DNA of 64,000 nt from Nostocoides_A vanveenii. Its GTDB lineage: Bacteria > Actinomycetota > Actinomycetes > Actinomycetales > Dermatophilaceae. A program made the translations under genes and the position numbers. This document shows positions 9,721 to 18,086 of this stretch, in pieces; the stretch's first letter is position 1; the number at the start of each line of letters is the position of its first letter. The stretch is from the NCBI RefSeq assembly GCF_039531165.1, contig NZ_BAAAPN010000051.1:1-64000 (forward strand), read 5' to 3'. The notes beneath the pieces are model-generated. The model had not been told where the DNA came from. It did not search any database and saw nothing but the letters and a program-made list of their open reading frames with translations.

Positions 9721-10719
9721 TCAATAGCCGGTGACACGAAGCACCGGGCACCCGGGCGTGCGACAGGCCCGCGACGGCCAGCGAGCGTCCTGGGCTTGGG
9801 CCGTGGCCACCACCTCCGCGGCGATCGAGCAGGGCGAACGCGTGACTTCGAGCCAGCCGTAGCGCAGGTGGCTTCGGCGCCGCCCGGCCAGGGCGTTGAT
9901 CTTCTGGCGATCGGTCAATGCCGTTGCGGCAGTGTGGAAGAGGAGTCCGTCGAGTTCGACGCAGAGGTTGGCGTCATCCCAATCGAGGTCGAAACGGCGT
10001 CCCTGACCGCGCACGACTAGCGGGGTCTGACGGGTCGGCGCAGGGATGCCGTGCGGGCGCTCGACATCGCGAAACCACCGCAACTCCAGTGCGCTCTCGC
10101 AACCGTCGGCCTCGTCCGCGAGCACGGCCTCGAGCAGATCCCGCTTGCCGTGCCTCGGCCACGTGGCGAGCTCGGCTCGAAGCCGACGCATCGTCGTGCG
10201 GCGCTGCTGTAGGGCACGGCCGATGAGCGCGAGGGTGACGTCATCCGGCTCCTCGTCAGCCAGCCCGATCACGGTTGACTCGATGGTGGTGCGGGGCGGC
10301 CAAATCTCGCTCCGCACCGTGAGCCGGCGCGAGGTGACGACGTGGAGACCCGCCGGGACGGCAATACGGCGCCCAAGGGGCACCACGATGCCGATGACGT
10401 CGGGCTCGACATCGCTCAGTCCGTCCACCAAGGCCGCGGACCATCCCATCAGGCCGGCGGACATCGAGTGGCCGCCGTCCCCCAGCCGGGTCGACGGACG
10501 ACTGGTGGCCAGAACTGCGGCGCCGGCCCGCGTCGCCCAGTCGATCGGACCGGAATGGGTGACAAAGATGCCGTGGTGGATCCGCTGCCAGCGACCGCTG
10601 TCCACCTTCCACCGCACCGCCTGCTCGCCATAGGCCGCCCGCGCCTGGACGAGGGTGAGCAGCGGCAGGGCGCCGAGCGGCGGGAAGGTGAACCCGCGCG
10701 CTCGGGGATGGTGCGGCAT
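9721..10719 (-). CDS. AbiEi/DUF559-type protein with nuclease-like C-terminus
   Basis: A 332-residue protein. Residues about 20-70 (ARAAYGEQAVRWKVDSGRWQRIHHGIFVTH) resemble the winged-helix N-terminal domain of AbiEi-like antitoxins. The C-terminal part from about residue 225 resembles DUF559/Vsr-like PD-(D/E)xK nuclease folds: CESALELRWF supplies an acidic helix, then RFDLDWDDANLCVELDG gives a D and the E-x-D segment. The following DRQK is a candidate fourth motif. Such genes are frequent, often multi-copy, and uncharacterised in actinobacteria. The start ATG lies inside a variant of the dispersed decamer (CGTATGCCGC). Identical hairpins bracket the gene in inverted orientation. Function unknown; DNA binding or cleavage is inference. 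Confidence 0.7.
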   Translation of the reverse strand: MPHHPRARGFTFPPLGALPLLTLVQARAAYGEQAVRWKVDSGRWQRIHHGIFVTHSGPIDWATRAGAAVLATSRPSTRLGDGGHSMSAGLMGWSAALVDGLSDVEPDVIGIVVPLGRRIAVPAGLHVVTSRRLTVRSEIWPPRTTIESTVIGLADEEPDDVTLALIGRALQQRRTTMRRLRAELATWPRHGKRDLLEAVLADEADGCESALELRWFRDVERPHGIPAPTRQTPLVVRGQGRRFDLDWDDANLCVELDGLLFHTAATALTDRQKINALAGRRRSHLRYGWLEVTRSPCSIAAEVVATAQAQDARWPSRACRTPGCPVLRVTGY

Positions 10720-10798
10720 ACGGCCAGGCTGCCCGCAGACGCCGGATCCGTCGACCGGGACTCGGGCGGGCTGTGGACAACTCGCGGCGCTGTTCGGT

Positions 10799-10846
10799 TA
10801 TCGATGAGTGATATCGCGGCCCTGACCGCGATATCACTCATCAATA
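10799..10846. repeat. Hairpin element, copy 2 (inverted)
   Basis: Inverted repeat with arms of about 21 bases (10799-10819 and 10826-10846, one mismatch) around the loop CCCTGA. Its core is the reverse complement of copy 1 (9686-9719), including the loop, with a single base difference. It begins 3 bases beyond the LLM oxidoreductase stop (10850) and lies about 80 bases upstream of the DUF559-type start, so it may terminate the former and lie in the promoter region of the latter. Confidence 0.85.
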
Positions 10847-10849
10847 GCG

Positions 10850-11662
10850 TCAGCTCACGGCGTTGAGCGCGTCGCGCCACGCGATCCACGGCTCGGCGAC
10901 GGACAGGTCGTAGTCCGGCCCACCGATGCCGAGCGTGAAGAGCCGGGCACCGAGGTCATGCAACGGCCGGCCTTCGACCTCGGGAGCGTCGGGCAGCCGG
11001 CCTTCGCGCCCGCGCCCGCCGACCCCCACGGAGATCTCGATGTCGGCTAGGTCCCGGCCCCCGCTCGCGCAATGCCCGCGCAGGACGTCGATCTTGTGCG
11101 CCAGATCGTCGCCCTGGACGAACGTATGCCAGATGTCGGCGTGGCGCGCAACGAACTTCAGCGTCTTCTTCTCGCCGCCGCCGCCGATGAGCACCGGGAT
11201 CTTGCGCGTGGGCGCTGGATTGAGCTGCTCCCAACGGGCCTCAATGACCGGCAGCGCCTCGCCGAGGTCGTCCAGCCGGCTGCCGGCGGTGCCGAACAGA
11301 TAGCCGTATTCGGTGTAGTCGCGCTCCGCCCACCCGGACCCGATCCCGAGGATCAGCCGCCCGTCGCTGATGTGGTCGACGGTGCGAGCCATGTCGGCGA
11401 GCAGGTTCGGGTTGCGATAGCTATTGCAGGTGACCAGGGCACCTATCTCGACGCGGCTGGTCTGCTCCGCCCAGGCCGCGAGCATCGTCCAGCACTCGAA
11501 GTGCTTGCCGTCCTCGTCGCCGTAGAGCGGATAGAAGTGATCCCAGTTGAACAGGACGTCGACGCCCATCTCCTCGGCGCGGATAACGGCCTTGCGGATC
11601 TGGGCATAGTCGGCCTGCTGGGGGTGCAGTTGGACACCGATGCGGATGGGTCGGTCGCTCAT
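10850..11662 (-). CDS. LLM-class F420-dependent oxidoreductase
   Basis: A 270-residue luciferase-like monooxygenase-fold protein, of the actinobacterial branch that uses the deazaflavin F420 for hydride transfer. Typical features are the N-terminal IRIGVQLHPQQADY, the FNWDHFYPL active-site segment, GALVTCNSYRNPNLLADMARTVDHISDGRLILGIGSGW and PVLIGGGGEKKTLKFVARHADIW. Length is normal for the family. The substrate is not predictable. It is followed by hairpin copy 2 and is the probable upstream neighbour of the DUF559-type gene. Confidence 0.88.
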   Translation of the reverse strand: MSDRPIRIGVQLHPQQADYAQIRKAVIRAEEMGVDVLFNWDHFYPLYGDEDGKHFECWTMLAAWAEQTSRVEIGALVTCNSYRNPNLLADMARTVDHISDGRLILGIGSGWAERDYTEYGYLFGTAGSRLDDLGEALPVIEARWEQLNPAPTRKIPVLIGGGGEKKTLKFVARHADIWHTFVQGDDLAHKIDVLRGHCASGGRDLADIEISVGVGGRGREGRLPDAPEVEGRPLHDLGARLFTLGIGGPDYDLSVAEPWIAWRDALNAVS

Positions 11663-11775
11663 CCGCCTACCGTATGCCGTGGGCTGCCGCCGCCCTGCTC
11701 ACTCCCCAACGCGCGGCCGACCCAGATCCGCGACGGACCGTCAACGGCGACGATCCGACGAATCTTGCGGGCACC

Positions 11776-12387
11776 TTAGATGTCGAGCCATTCGCGCCAG
11801 CCCCCGTTGAGAACGAGCCAGGCGATCAGGCCGTAGCCAGCCTGTCCGGGATGCCCCGGGATAGTCGCGGCAGCCAGATCCGAGTCCCACTGGTCGTGGC
11901 CGAGCAGCGGGCGATAGCAGTCGACGAACGGGATGCCGCGGCGAGCGCAAACGTCGGCCTGGGCGTCGACAAGCACCTCGATGCCGGCGTTGTCCTGCGC
12001 ATTCGTCCCCGGCGGCGGGCTGACGACGAAGGCCGGGATGCTGCCGCTCTGGGCCTCATCGAGGATCGTCGCGAGGTTGAGGCGGTGCCGGGCGACACTC
12101 ACGCCGGTGGCGAGGTCGTTTGCGCCGACGCAGAGCACGAGCCGCCGCTCGCCGCGCCCGTCGAAACGCGCCGGGGCCTCGGCACGGAAGCGGTCGAGCA
12201 CATCGCCCGACGTCGCCCCGCGCACCCCGAGGTTGTAGGCCGTGAGGTCCACATCCGGCGACTGGCTGCGCGCGACCACCCGGGTGACCCAGCCCTGGCC
12301 CTTGGGGTCGCCCACCCCGGCTACCAGGGAGGCGCCGAGAAAGACCAGACCGACGTCGCGACGGGTGGAAGTGCTGGGTTCGCTCAC
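11776..12387 (-). CDS. SGNH/GDSL hydrolase
   Basis: A 203-residue serine esterase/lipase-type enzyme of the SGNH fold. Block I is FLGASLVAG (nucleophile Ser within G-A-S-L instead of G-D-S-L). Block II Gly is in the LGVRGATSGD region, block III is GANDL, and block V is a Pro-Gly-His segment (IPGHPGQAGY) carrying the catalytic His. There is no signal peptide, so it is probably cytosolic. It starts with GTG. The 112-base gap to the LLM gene contains an exact dispersed decamer (11671-11680). Substrate unknown. Confidence 0.8.
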   Translation of the reverse strand: MSEPSTSTRRDVGLVFLGASLVAGVGDPKGQGWVTRVVARSQSPDVDLTAYNLGVRGATSGDVLDRFRAEAPARFDGRGERRLVLCVGANDLATGVSVARHRLNLATILDEAQSGSIPAFVVSPPPGTNAQDNAGIEVLVDAQADVCARRGIPFVDCYRPLLGHDQWDSDLAAATIPGHPGQAGYGLIAWLVLNGGWREWLDI

Positions 12388-12556
12388 GCGCCAACCTTAA
12401 AGCGCCCGTCCTCCCCCTGCCGAACCGGCGTCTGGGGTGCGGAGCGTCCTCAGCGTTCAAGCCCGACGCCACAAACCCCTCATTTGCCTGGGAATTCTTC
12501 CCCTGCCAACAAGGCAGTTCTGGCCTCGGGCGGGAAAGCTGTCGCCTCGTCCGGGG

Positions 12557-13408
12557 TCAGGAGTGGCGGGTGGGGCCGAGGTCGCCGTCGGGTTGGGCGC
12601 CCGGGGTCGCGACAGCGGCGGCACCGGCCCGGGCTGCGGCGGCCATCGCGCTCGCGCGATCGGCGCCGGCGGCCAGGGCGGCGGCGAGCGCCCCGACGAA
12701 GGCGTCGCCCGCGCCCGTCGTGTCGACGACCTCGTCGCCGGGCACCGCTGCCGCCGGCACGTGCTCGCCGTCCCACACCGCACCGCTGGGGCCGAGAGTC
12801 ACCAGCAGAGACCCGCCCGTCCCGAGATCGGCATCGGCGAGACGAAGCGCCTCGTGCTCATTGGCAACCACCGGATCCGCGACCGCCAAGGCGGGCGGGT
12901 CCAGGACCGCAAAGGGCGCGACATTCAGGACCACCCGCGCTCCGCGGTCCGCCGCCCATTCCGCAACCGCAGCCACCACGTGGTGGGGAATCTCCAACTG
13001 CAGAACGACGACGTCGCCCGGCCCGACGCCAGGCACCGCTTGCGCGTCCGTCAACGCCACTTCGGCATTCGCCCCAGCCACGGTGACGATGGTGTTCTCG
13101 CGCGCCGCGTCCAATGTGACGTATGCCGTGCCCGTGGGCTCGCCGCCGACGACGCGCACCGCACTGACATTGATGCCCAACTGCGCCAAGCGATTCCGGT
13201 AGGCGACACCATAGGGATCGTCGCCGACACAGCCGACCATGACAACGTCCGCGCCCGCCCTGGCAGCCGCCACGGCTTGGTTCGCCCCCTTGCCGCCGGC
13301 CATCAGATCGAGCCGCAAGGCGCTGATCGTCTCCCCCGGTTTGGGGAAGTCGTCGACATGCGCGACGTGATCGACATTGATCGAGCCCACAACGATGACC
13401 CGGCCCAT
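12557..13408 (-). CDS. rbsK: Ribokinase
   Basis: PfkB-family sugar kinase that phosphorylates ribose to ribose 5-phosphate. The 283-residue product starts MGRVIVVGSINVDHV, a classic ribokinase N-terminus. It contains GGKGANQAVAAARAGADV (PfkB signature 1, residues about 39-56) and DTTGAGDAFVGALA (signature 2 with the catalytic Asp) near the C-terminus. The ATG overlaps the TGA of the upstream nucleoside hydrolase (TGATG), indicating translational coupling: the hydrolase frees ribose and this enzyme captures it. A longer in-frame reading upstream is rejected because the family start fits 13408. Confidence 0.92.
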   Translation of the reverse strand: MGRVIVVGSINVDHVAHVDDFPKPGETISALRLDLMAGGKGANQAVAAARAGADVVMVGCVGDDPYGVAYRNRLAQLGINVSAVRVVGGEPTGTAYVTLDAARENTIVTVAGANAEVALTDAQAVPGVGPGDVVVLQLEIPHHVVAAVAEWAADRGARVVLNVAPFAVLDPPALAVADPVVANEHEALRLADADLGTGGSLLVTLGPSGAVWDGEHVPAAAVPGDEVVDTTGAGDAFVGALAAALAAGADRASAMAAAARAGAAAVATPGAQPDGDLGPTRHS

Positions 13409-14421
13409 CACGCACCCACCGCTGCGGCACCGACGGCCGGAGTTGTGCGCGCACCAGCCCGCAAGGTGTCCAGCCACAGTCGGGCATAGCGCGGCCCGTC
13501 GATGCCCAGGCCGACGTCCACGACGACATCCGACTGCCCGTGCGGGTCGTGCGTCAGGTCGCCCGACCAGTCCCGGTGGTCGACAACGGTCCGGCCGCGC
13601 GTGTAGCGCCCGGCCAACTCCACGCGCACCGGCAAGGTCCGCGTCTGCAAACCGTCGGGGTCGGCCACTGCGCACACCGCACCGGCGTCACCGATGGTCG
13701 CCGCGTCGGCGTCGAAGCGCTCGCATTGGAACGCGATCAACCGGCCTCCCAATCCGGCTGCTCCAGTGGGGTCCGCCGCGACCAATTCGGCGGCGTCGAG
13801 CGCCGAGACCTGGGGCTCGTAGAAGACATCCAGCCCGTACATGGTCAGCGGAATGCCCAGGTCCGCGGTCGCGTCGAAGACGATCGCCGCGGCCTCCGGG
13901 TCGTGGAAGATGTTGAACTCGGCGGACGCCGTTGCGTTGCCGATGGCAGCCGATCCACCCATGAACACGATGCGCTCGATCCCTTCTGCCGCAAGGGGAT
14001 AGGTCCGCAGCAGCAGCGCGATATTGGTCAACGGAGCCAGCGGGATGACCGTGACCCGCTCCCCCGCGGCGGCCGCGTCGCGCAGGGTGTCGCGCAGCAA
14101 CTCCACTGCGTGGCCCGGGATCGGCGCGCGCGTGGACGGGGCCCAGTCGAGATCGCCCATCCCGTCCTCGCCGTGCACGTGCCGCGCGTCGACCGGGTCC
14201 TCCAGCAGCGGCCGGTCCGCCCCTGCCGCCACTGGCACGTCGGGCCGGCCGGCCGCGTCGAGGACGGTGAGCGTGTTGCGGACGACATCGGCGAGCGGCG
14301 CATTGCCGCCGACACATGTGACCGCCCGCAGATCAAGGCCCGGGTGCAGGGCCGCGAGCAGCAGGGCGCAGGCATCGTCGACTCCGGTATCGACGTCGAG
14401 AACCACCGGGACAGCCGTCAT
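13408..14421 (-). CDS. Inosine/uridine-preferring nucleoside hydrolase
   Basis: Cleaves the N-glycosidic bond of ribonucleosides to base plus ribose for purine/pyrimidine salvage. The Ca2+-binding signature D-x-D-x-x-x-D-D is seen at the very start as DVDTGVDDA (residues about 9-17), with other family landmarks HGEDGMGDLDW, IPLAPLTNIALLLRTYP and AEFNIFHDPEAA. Length 337 residues, normal. I chose ATG 14421, giving MTAVPVVLDVDTG, over an upstream in-frame ATG that adds eight residues. Its stop overlaps the ribokinase start. The gene is divergent from the secreted GH3 gene, with 85 bases between starts. Confidence 0.92.
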   Translation of the reverse strand: MTAVPVVLDVDTGVDDACALLLAALHPGLDLRAVTCVGGNAPLADVVRNTLTVLDAAGRPDVPVAAGADRPLLEDPVDARHVHGEDGMGDLDWAPSTRAPIPGHAVELLRDTLRDAAAAGERVTVIPLAPLTNIALLLRTYPLAAEGIERIVFMGGSAAIGNATASAEFNIFHDPEAAAIVFDATADLGIPLTMYGLDVFYEPQVSALDAAELVAADPTGAAGLGGRLIAFQCERFDADAATIGDAGAVCAVADPDGLQTRTLPVRVELAGRYTRGRTVVDHRDWSGDLTHDPHGQSDVVVDVGLGIDGPRYARLWLDTLRAGARTTPAVGAAAVGA

Positions 14422-14506
14422 GGGGCGCAGCCTATTGCGCCCCAACCCCGCGCCGTGTTGGGGCGTCTACGCTCACGAAGGGATTCGGTCAGAAAGGTTG
14501 AGCGGA

Positions 14507-15745
14507 ATGCGACGAGTCACGAGCGGGCGAGCGGGCGGCATACGGACCGGGAACGGACGTGGTTGCCGCCGGCGGGTCGCCGGGCTGGTCGCGGGCGGCG
14601 GCGCCACAGCCGCTCTGCTCGCCTCCGGCGCCCCGGCGTATGCCGTTCCCGTCGCCTCCGCGAGCACGTCACCGACGTCGAATCTCACGCTCTCCCAACG
14701 CTCCTGCGTCAGCGACCTGGTTGCGTCCATGACCGTGAACCAGCGGGTCGGCCAACTGATCTGGGTCGGTCTGGACGCGTCGGCGGCTCCGTCCGGCGTC
14801 GACTCGACCGTGCGGTCCTACGCGCTCGGCGGCGTGGTGCTGCTCGGCGGCTTCCACAGCGGGCGGACCTCGGTGGCCGCGACGACCCATCACCTCTCCG
14901 GGCTGGCCGACCCACGCGTGGGACTCTTGGTCTCGGCGGACCAGGAGGGGGGCTATGTCCAGCAATTGCAGGGCTACGGCTTCACCGACCTGCCGACGGC
15001 CTTCACCCAGGGCAAGAAGTGGGCGCCCAGCACTCTGGTGACGCAGACCACGACGGTGGCCAAGCAGATGCGCGTCGCCGGGGTCAACGTCAACCTCGCG
15101 CCGGTCGCAGACACGGTGAGCAAGTCCTTCATGCCGTACAACCGGCCGATCGGCTACTACTTCCGCAACTACGACTACTCGGCCGACCGCGTCGCCACCG
15201 ACGTCAGCACCGTCGTCGCCTCCATGCACGCTGGTGGGGTCGCCGCCACCGTCAAGCACTTCCCCGGCCTCGGACGCGTCACGGGCAACACCGACACGTC
15301 GGCGACCGGGATCACCGACGACGTGACAGCCGCGACGTCGGGCTATCTCATTCCGTTCAAGGCCGGCATCGCGGCCGGCGCCGATTTCGTGATGATGAGT
15401 TCGGCCTGGTATCCCAAGATCGACTCGACCCGACAGGCGGTTTTTTCGCAGGCGACGATCAGCGGTCTGCTGCGCGGATCCATCGGCTACCAGGGCGTCG
15501 TCGTCACCGACGACATGGGCAATGCCGTTGCGGTGCAGTCGACTCCGGTGGGCAGTCGCGCCACGCGCTTCATCACCGCGGGCGGCGACATCATCCTCAC
15601 CGGCAACCCGGCGACGGTGGGCCCGATGATTTCGGCCATCCTGGCGGCCCGCCAAAAGAGCCCGTCCTTCGCCGCCAAGGTCGATGCCTCGGTGGCTCGC
15701 GTCCTGGCCCTGAAGACCGGGCGCGGTCTGACCACCTGCTCGTGA
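14507..15745 (+). CDS. Secreted glycoside hydrolase family 3 (NagZ/LpqI-like)
   Basis: A 412-residue exported GH3 N-domain protein. A long, Arg-rich signal region (residues 1 to about 46) ends at APAYAVPV. The body has VSADQEGGYVQQL, the GVNVNLAPVADT segment, VAATVKHFPGLGRV and the nucleophile region VVVTDDMG. In canonical NagZ the KHFPG motif is followed by a D-x-H dyad giving the general acid; here that position reads NTDTS, without the His. Cleavage of N-acetylglucosamine from peptidoglycan fragments is plausible but unproven. The ATG at 14507 has AGAAAGG about 9 bases upstream. A paralogue lies at 16884-18086; both end in the same GLTTCS. Confidence 0.85.
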   Translation: MRRVTSGRAGGIRTGNGRGCRRRVAGLVAGGGATAALLASGAPAYAVPVASASTSPTSNLTLSQRSCVSDLVASMTVNQRVGQLIWVGLDASAAPSGVDSTVRSYALGGVVLLGGFHSGRTSVAATTHHLSGLADPRVGLLVSADQEGGYVQQLQGYGFTDLPTAFTQGKKWAPSTLVTQTTTVAKQMRVAGVNVNLAPVADTVSKSFMPYNRPIGYYFRNYDYSADRVATDVSTVVASMHAGGVAATVKHFPGLGRVTGNTDTSATGITDDVTAATSGYLIPFKAGIAAGADFVMMSSAWYPKIDSTRQAVFSQATISGLLRGSIGYQGVVVTDDMGNAVAVQSTPVGSRATRFITAGGDIILTGNPATVGPMISAILAARQKSPSFAAKVDASVARVLALKTGRGLTTCS

Positions 15746-15824
15746 GAGCGGGGTCAGCCCGCGCGCAGGTCGTCCGATCAGACGCGCAGGCGCGTCGCGG
15801 TGATCGACCGGCAGACGGGGCCGG

Positions 15825-16739
15825 TCAGGCGCGGAAGGCGACCCACCGCGACTGCATACGGGCGATCTGGCCGCTGGTGAACTGGGTCATGCACGCGTCA
15901 TCGGTGTAGTCCATGAAGTTGGTGATCGGGTCCTTCCCCGCCTGCCGGGCGCACGAGTCGCGCCCGGTCGGGCAGCCAAAGGCCGCGGACTTCTCGGCCG
16001 GCGTGTCGTCGACATAGTCGCCCTTGCCGGTGCACCCGCCCTGGAAGGTGTGGTAGAGCCCAAACCAGTGCCCGGCCTCATGGGTGGCCGTGTCGCCGAG
16101 GTTGTAGGGCGCCGCGGTGCCGCCGGGCAGGGACTGATCGAGCAGGACGACGCCGTCCATCACGTCATAGGTCGACTTGGGGAAGGTTGCCCAGCCGAGC
16201 AAGCCGCCGCCGAGGTTGGCGCTGTAGAGGTTGAGGTCGGCCTTGGTGCCCTTGCGCAGCGCCGTCTTCATGTTGCGCTCGGCGGTGGTGCCCGAGGTCA
16301 GCCCGTTGTACCAGGTCGCGTTGTTGGTGTAGTCCGTCGCGACCAGCGTGAAGGAGAAGCCGGTGGCGGCATAGGCGGCGTTGAGGACCGAGATCTGGTT
16401 GGCGATCATCGACGAGCTGAGATTGCCCGTGGCGCCGTCGGTGATGACGTGCATGTAGACCTTGACGGTGACCGGGGTGAAGGCCGCGCGGCCCCCCTTG
16501 GTGGCCAGGGCGGCGGCGAGCCGCGACTCCATGGCGGCGGCCCGGGCGGCCGTGATCTCGTTCGCGTCCTTGCGGTTGCCGCCCTGAGCGGCCCGGCCGA
16601 TGTTCACGCTGTCCCTATGCGCGACACAGGCGCTGGGCGTGTCGGTGGCCCCCAGCGGGCGAGCCTGCGCGGGTGCGCTCACGGCCAGGGCGGCCAGGGT
16701 TGCCATCGCGGTGGCGGCGGCGAGTCGACGTGCACTCAT
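15825..16739 (-). CDS. Secreted zinc metalloprotease, M43 (pappalysin)-like
   Basis: A 304-residue exported protease. Signal peptide at residues 1 to about 26 (MSARRLAAATAMATL, then APAQA). The extended zinc motif is HEAGHWFGLYH near residue 210 (H-E-x-x-H-x-x-G-x-x-H, metzincin type). The Met-turn is NFMDYTDDACMTQF, the combination typical of M43/cytophagalysin peptidases. Four Cys near the active site suggest disulfides. The start at 16739 is preferred over an upstream in-frame codon because it places the signal peptide at the N-terminus and has GGAG upstream. It lies between two GH3 paralogues. Confidence 0.88.
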   Translation of the reverse strand: MSARRLAAATAMATLAALAVSAPAQARPLGATDTPSACVAHRDSVNIGRAAQGGNRKDANEITAARAAAMESRLAAALATKGGRAAFTPVTVKVYMHVITDGATGNLSSSMIANQISVLNAAYAATGFSFTLVATDYTNNATWYNGLTSGTTAERNMKTALRKGTKADLNLYSANLGGGLLGWATFPKSTYDVMDGVVLLDQSLPGGTAAPYNLGDTATHEAGHWFGLYHTFQGGCTGKGDYVDDTPAEKSAAFGCPTGRDSCARQAGKDPITNFMDYTDDACMTQFTSGQIARMQSRWVAFRA

Positions 16740-16883
16740 CACTGGTCTCCGTTCGGGAGGTCTGGCGGGCCGTCCGACGTGGCGGCAGCGCGCGGGTCGC
16801 GCGGCCTCGGTGTCGCGCGCAGTCAAGAATGGCGCACTTCCGCCCACTTCTCTACCGATCGGTAACGACGGAATGCCGCCGAT

Positions 16884-18086
16884 TCACGAGCAGGTTGTCA
16901 GCCCCCGTGCGGTCTTCAACGTGAGCACTCGTGTCACGGCCGCGGCCACCTGATCGGCGAAGACGGGGTCGGCGGCGGCCTGCGCCAGCACCACCTTGGA
17001 CATGATTGGTATGTCGCTCGGCCGAGCCGTCAGGACGATGTCACCGCCCGCGGCGATGAAGCCGGTGGCGCGATTGCCGATGGGGACGGCCGCCACCGCG
17101 GCGGCCGCACCGACGTCATCGGTGATGACCACGCCGGCATACCCCAAGCGATCGCGAAGCAGACCGGTGACGATCGCGGGCGCGAAAAGCGCCTGTCCCT
17201 CAGCGATCTTCGGGTAGTTCGCCGAGCTGACCATCACGAAGTCGGCACCCGCCGCTATGCCGGCCGCGAAAGGCGCGAGATCGGGATCGGTGACGGTGGC
17301 GACGTTGTCGGTGATGCCCGTGCTCGCGGTGTCGGTGTTGCCGGCGATGCGCCCGATGCCCGGGAAATGCTTGACGGTCGCGGCGACTCCCCCGGCATGC
17401 ATGCCGTCGATGAAGGCGGTCACCGATTGCGTGACCAACTCGGGGGTGGCGCCGTATTCGCGGTGATAGCGGCCGATCGGGCCATTGGCCGTGCCGATGT
17501 CGGCGGGCACGGTGTCCGCGACCGGAGCGAGGTTGACATTGACGCCGGCGGCGCGCAATTCCTCCGCCCAGCCGGTGGCCGAGGTGGTCAGCGCGGCCGA
17601 GCCGAGGCCGGACTGCTGTTCGGCGGACGGGATCACGGAGAATCCGGCGCCCTTGAGTTGCTGGACCTGCCCGCCCTCCTGGTCCGCGGCGACGAAGAGT
17701 GCCGGGCCGCTGGCATACGAAGCGACCTGGGAGGCAACCGATTTGACGGTTGCGGCACCGGACCAGCCGCCGAGGAAAATCACCCCACCCGCGCCATAGG
17801 TCGCGACCGCAGTCTTGACGCCGGGTGCGCCCGACGCGGGTTCCAGACCGACCATGAGCAACTGGCCGACCCGCGCGCGATTGCTCATCCCGGCGGCGAG
17901 TTTGGCTATGCACGCCGCCCTGGCGTCGACGGTCGCCGACGGCGGGGTGGAGGTGCTCGGCGTATCCGTGGCGGCTGTCGTCGCCGACGCGCTCGGCGTC
18001 GCGCCGGTGCGCGCCTCCTGGGCGGGCGAGGTGCAGGCCGCGAGCGCCACGGCGGCCGCGACGATGACCGTATGCCGTGCCCTCAC
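16884..18086 (-). CDS. GH3 family lipoprotein (LpqI-like)
   Basis: A 400-residue GH3 N-domain lipoprotein. From GTG 18086 the product begins VRARHTVIVAAAVALAAC: a lipobox (ALAAC) with Cys about residue 19, followed by a Ser/Thr-rich linker. The domain contains FVAADQEGGQVQQL, GVNVNLAPVADTVP, AATVKHFPGIGRIAGNTDT and VVITDDVG. As in its paralogue at 14507-15745, the NagZ D-x-H dyad is not seen. The closest known function is LpqI of Mycobacterium, a beta-N-acetylglucosaminidase in muropeptide recycling (by family). The GTG overlaps the tsaD stop (GTGA), so it is the last gene of the alr-tsa operon. Confidence 0.85.
   Translation of the reverse strand: MRARHTVIVAAAVALAACTSPAQEARTGATPSASATTAATDTPSTSTPPSATVDARAACIAKLAAGMSNRARVGQLLMVGLEPASGAPGVKTAVATYGAGGVIFLGGWSGAATVKSVASQVASYASGPALFVAADQEGGQVQQLKGAGFSVIPSAEQQSGLGSAALTTSATGWAEELRAAGVNVNLAPVADTVPADIGTANGPIGRYHREYGATPELVTQSVTAFIDGMHAGGVAATVKHFPGIGRIAGNTDTASTGITDNVATVTDPDLAPFAAGIAAGADFVMVSSANYPKIAEGQALFAPAIVTGLLRDRLGYAGVVITDDVGAAAAVAAVPIGNRATGFIAAGGDIVLTARPSDIPIMSKVVLAQAAADPVFADQVAAAVTRVLTLKTARGLTTCS

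Noticed and set aside
12388..12556. Possible small gene between ribokinase and SGNH hydrolase
   Set aside because: No frame with a start, RBS and plausible composition; treated as an empty intergenic stretch.
15781..15827. Hairpins GACGCG-CAGG-CGCGTC and GACCGGC-N7-GCCGGTC between the GH3 and metalloprotease stops
   Set aside because: Stems of 6 and 7 base pairs are common by chance at this GC; possible terminators but not strong enough to list.
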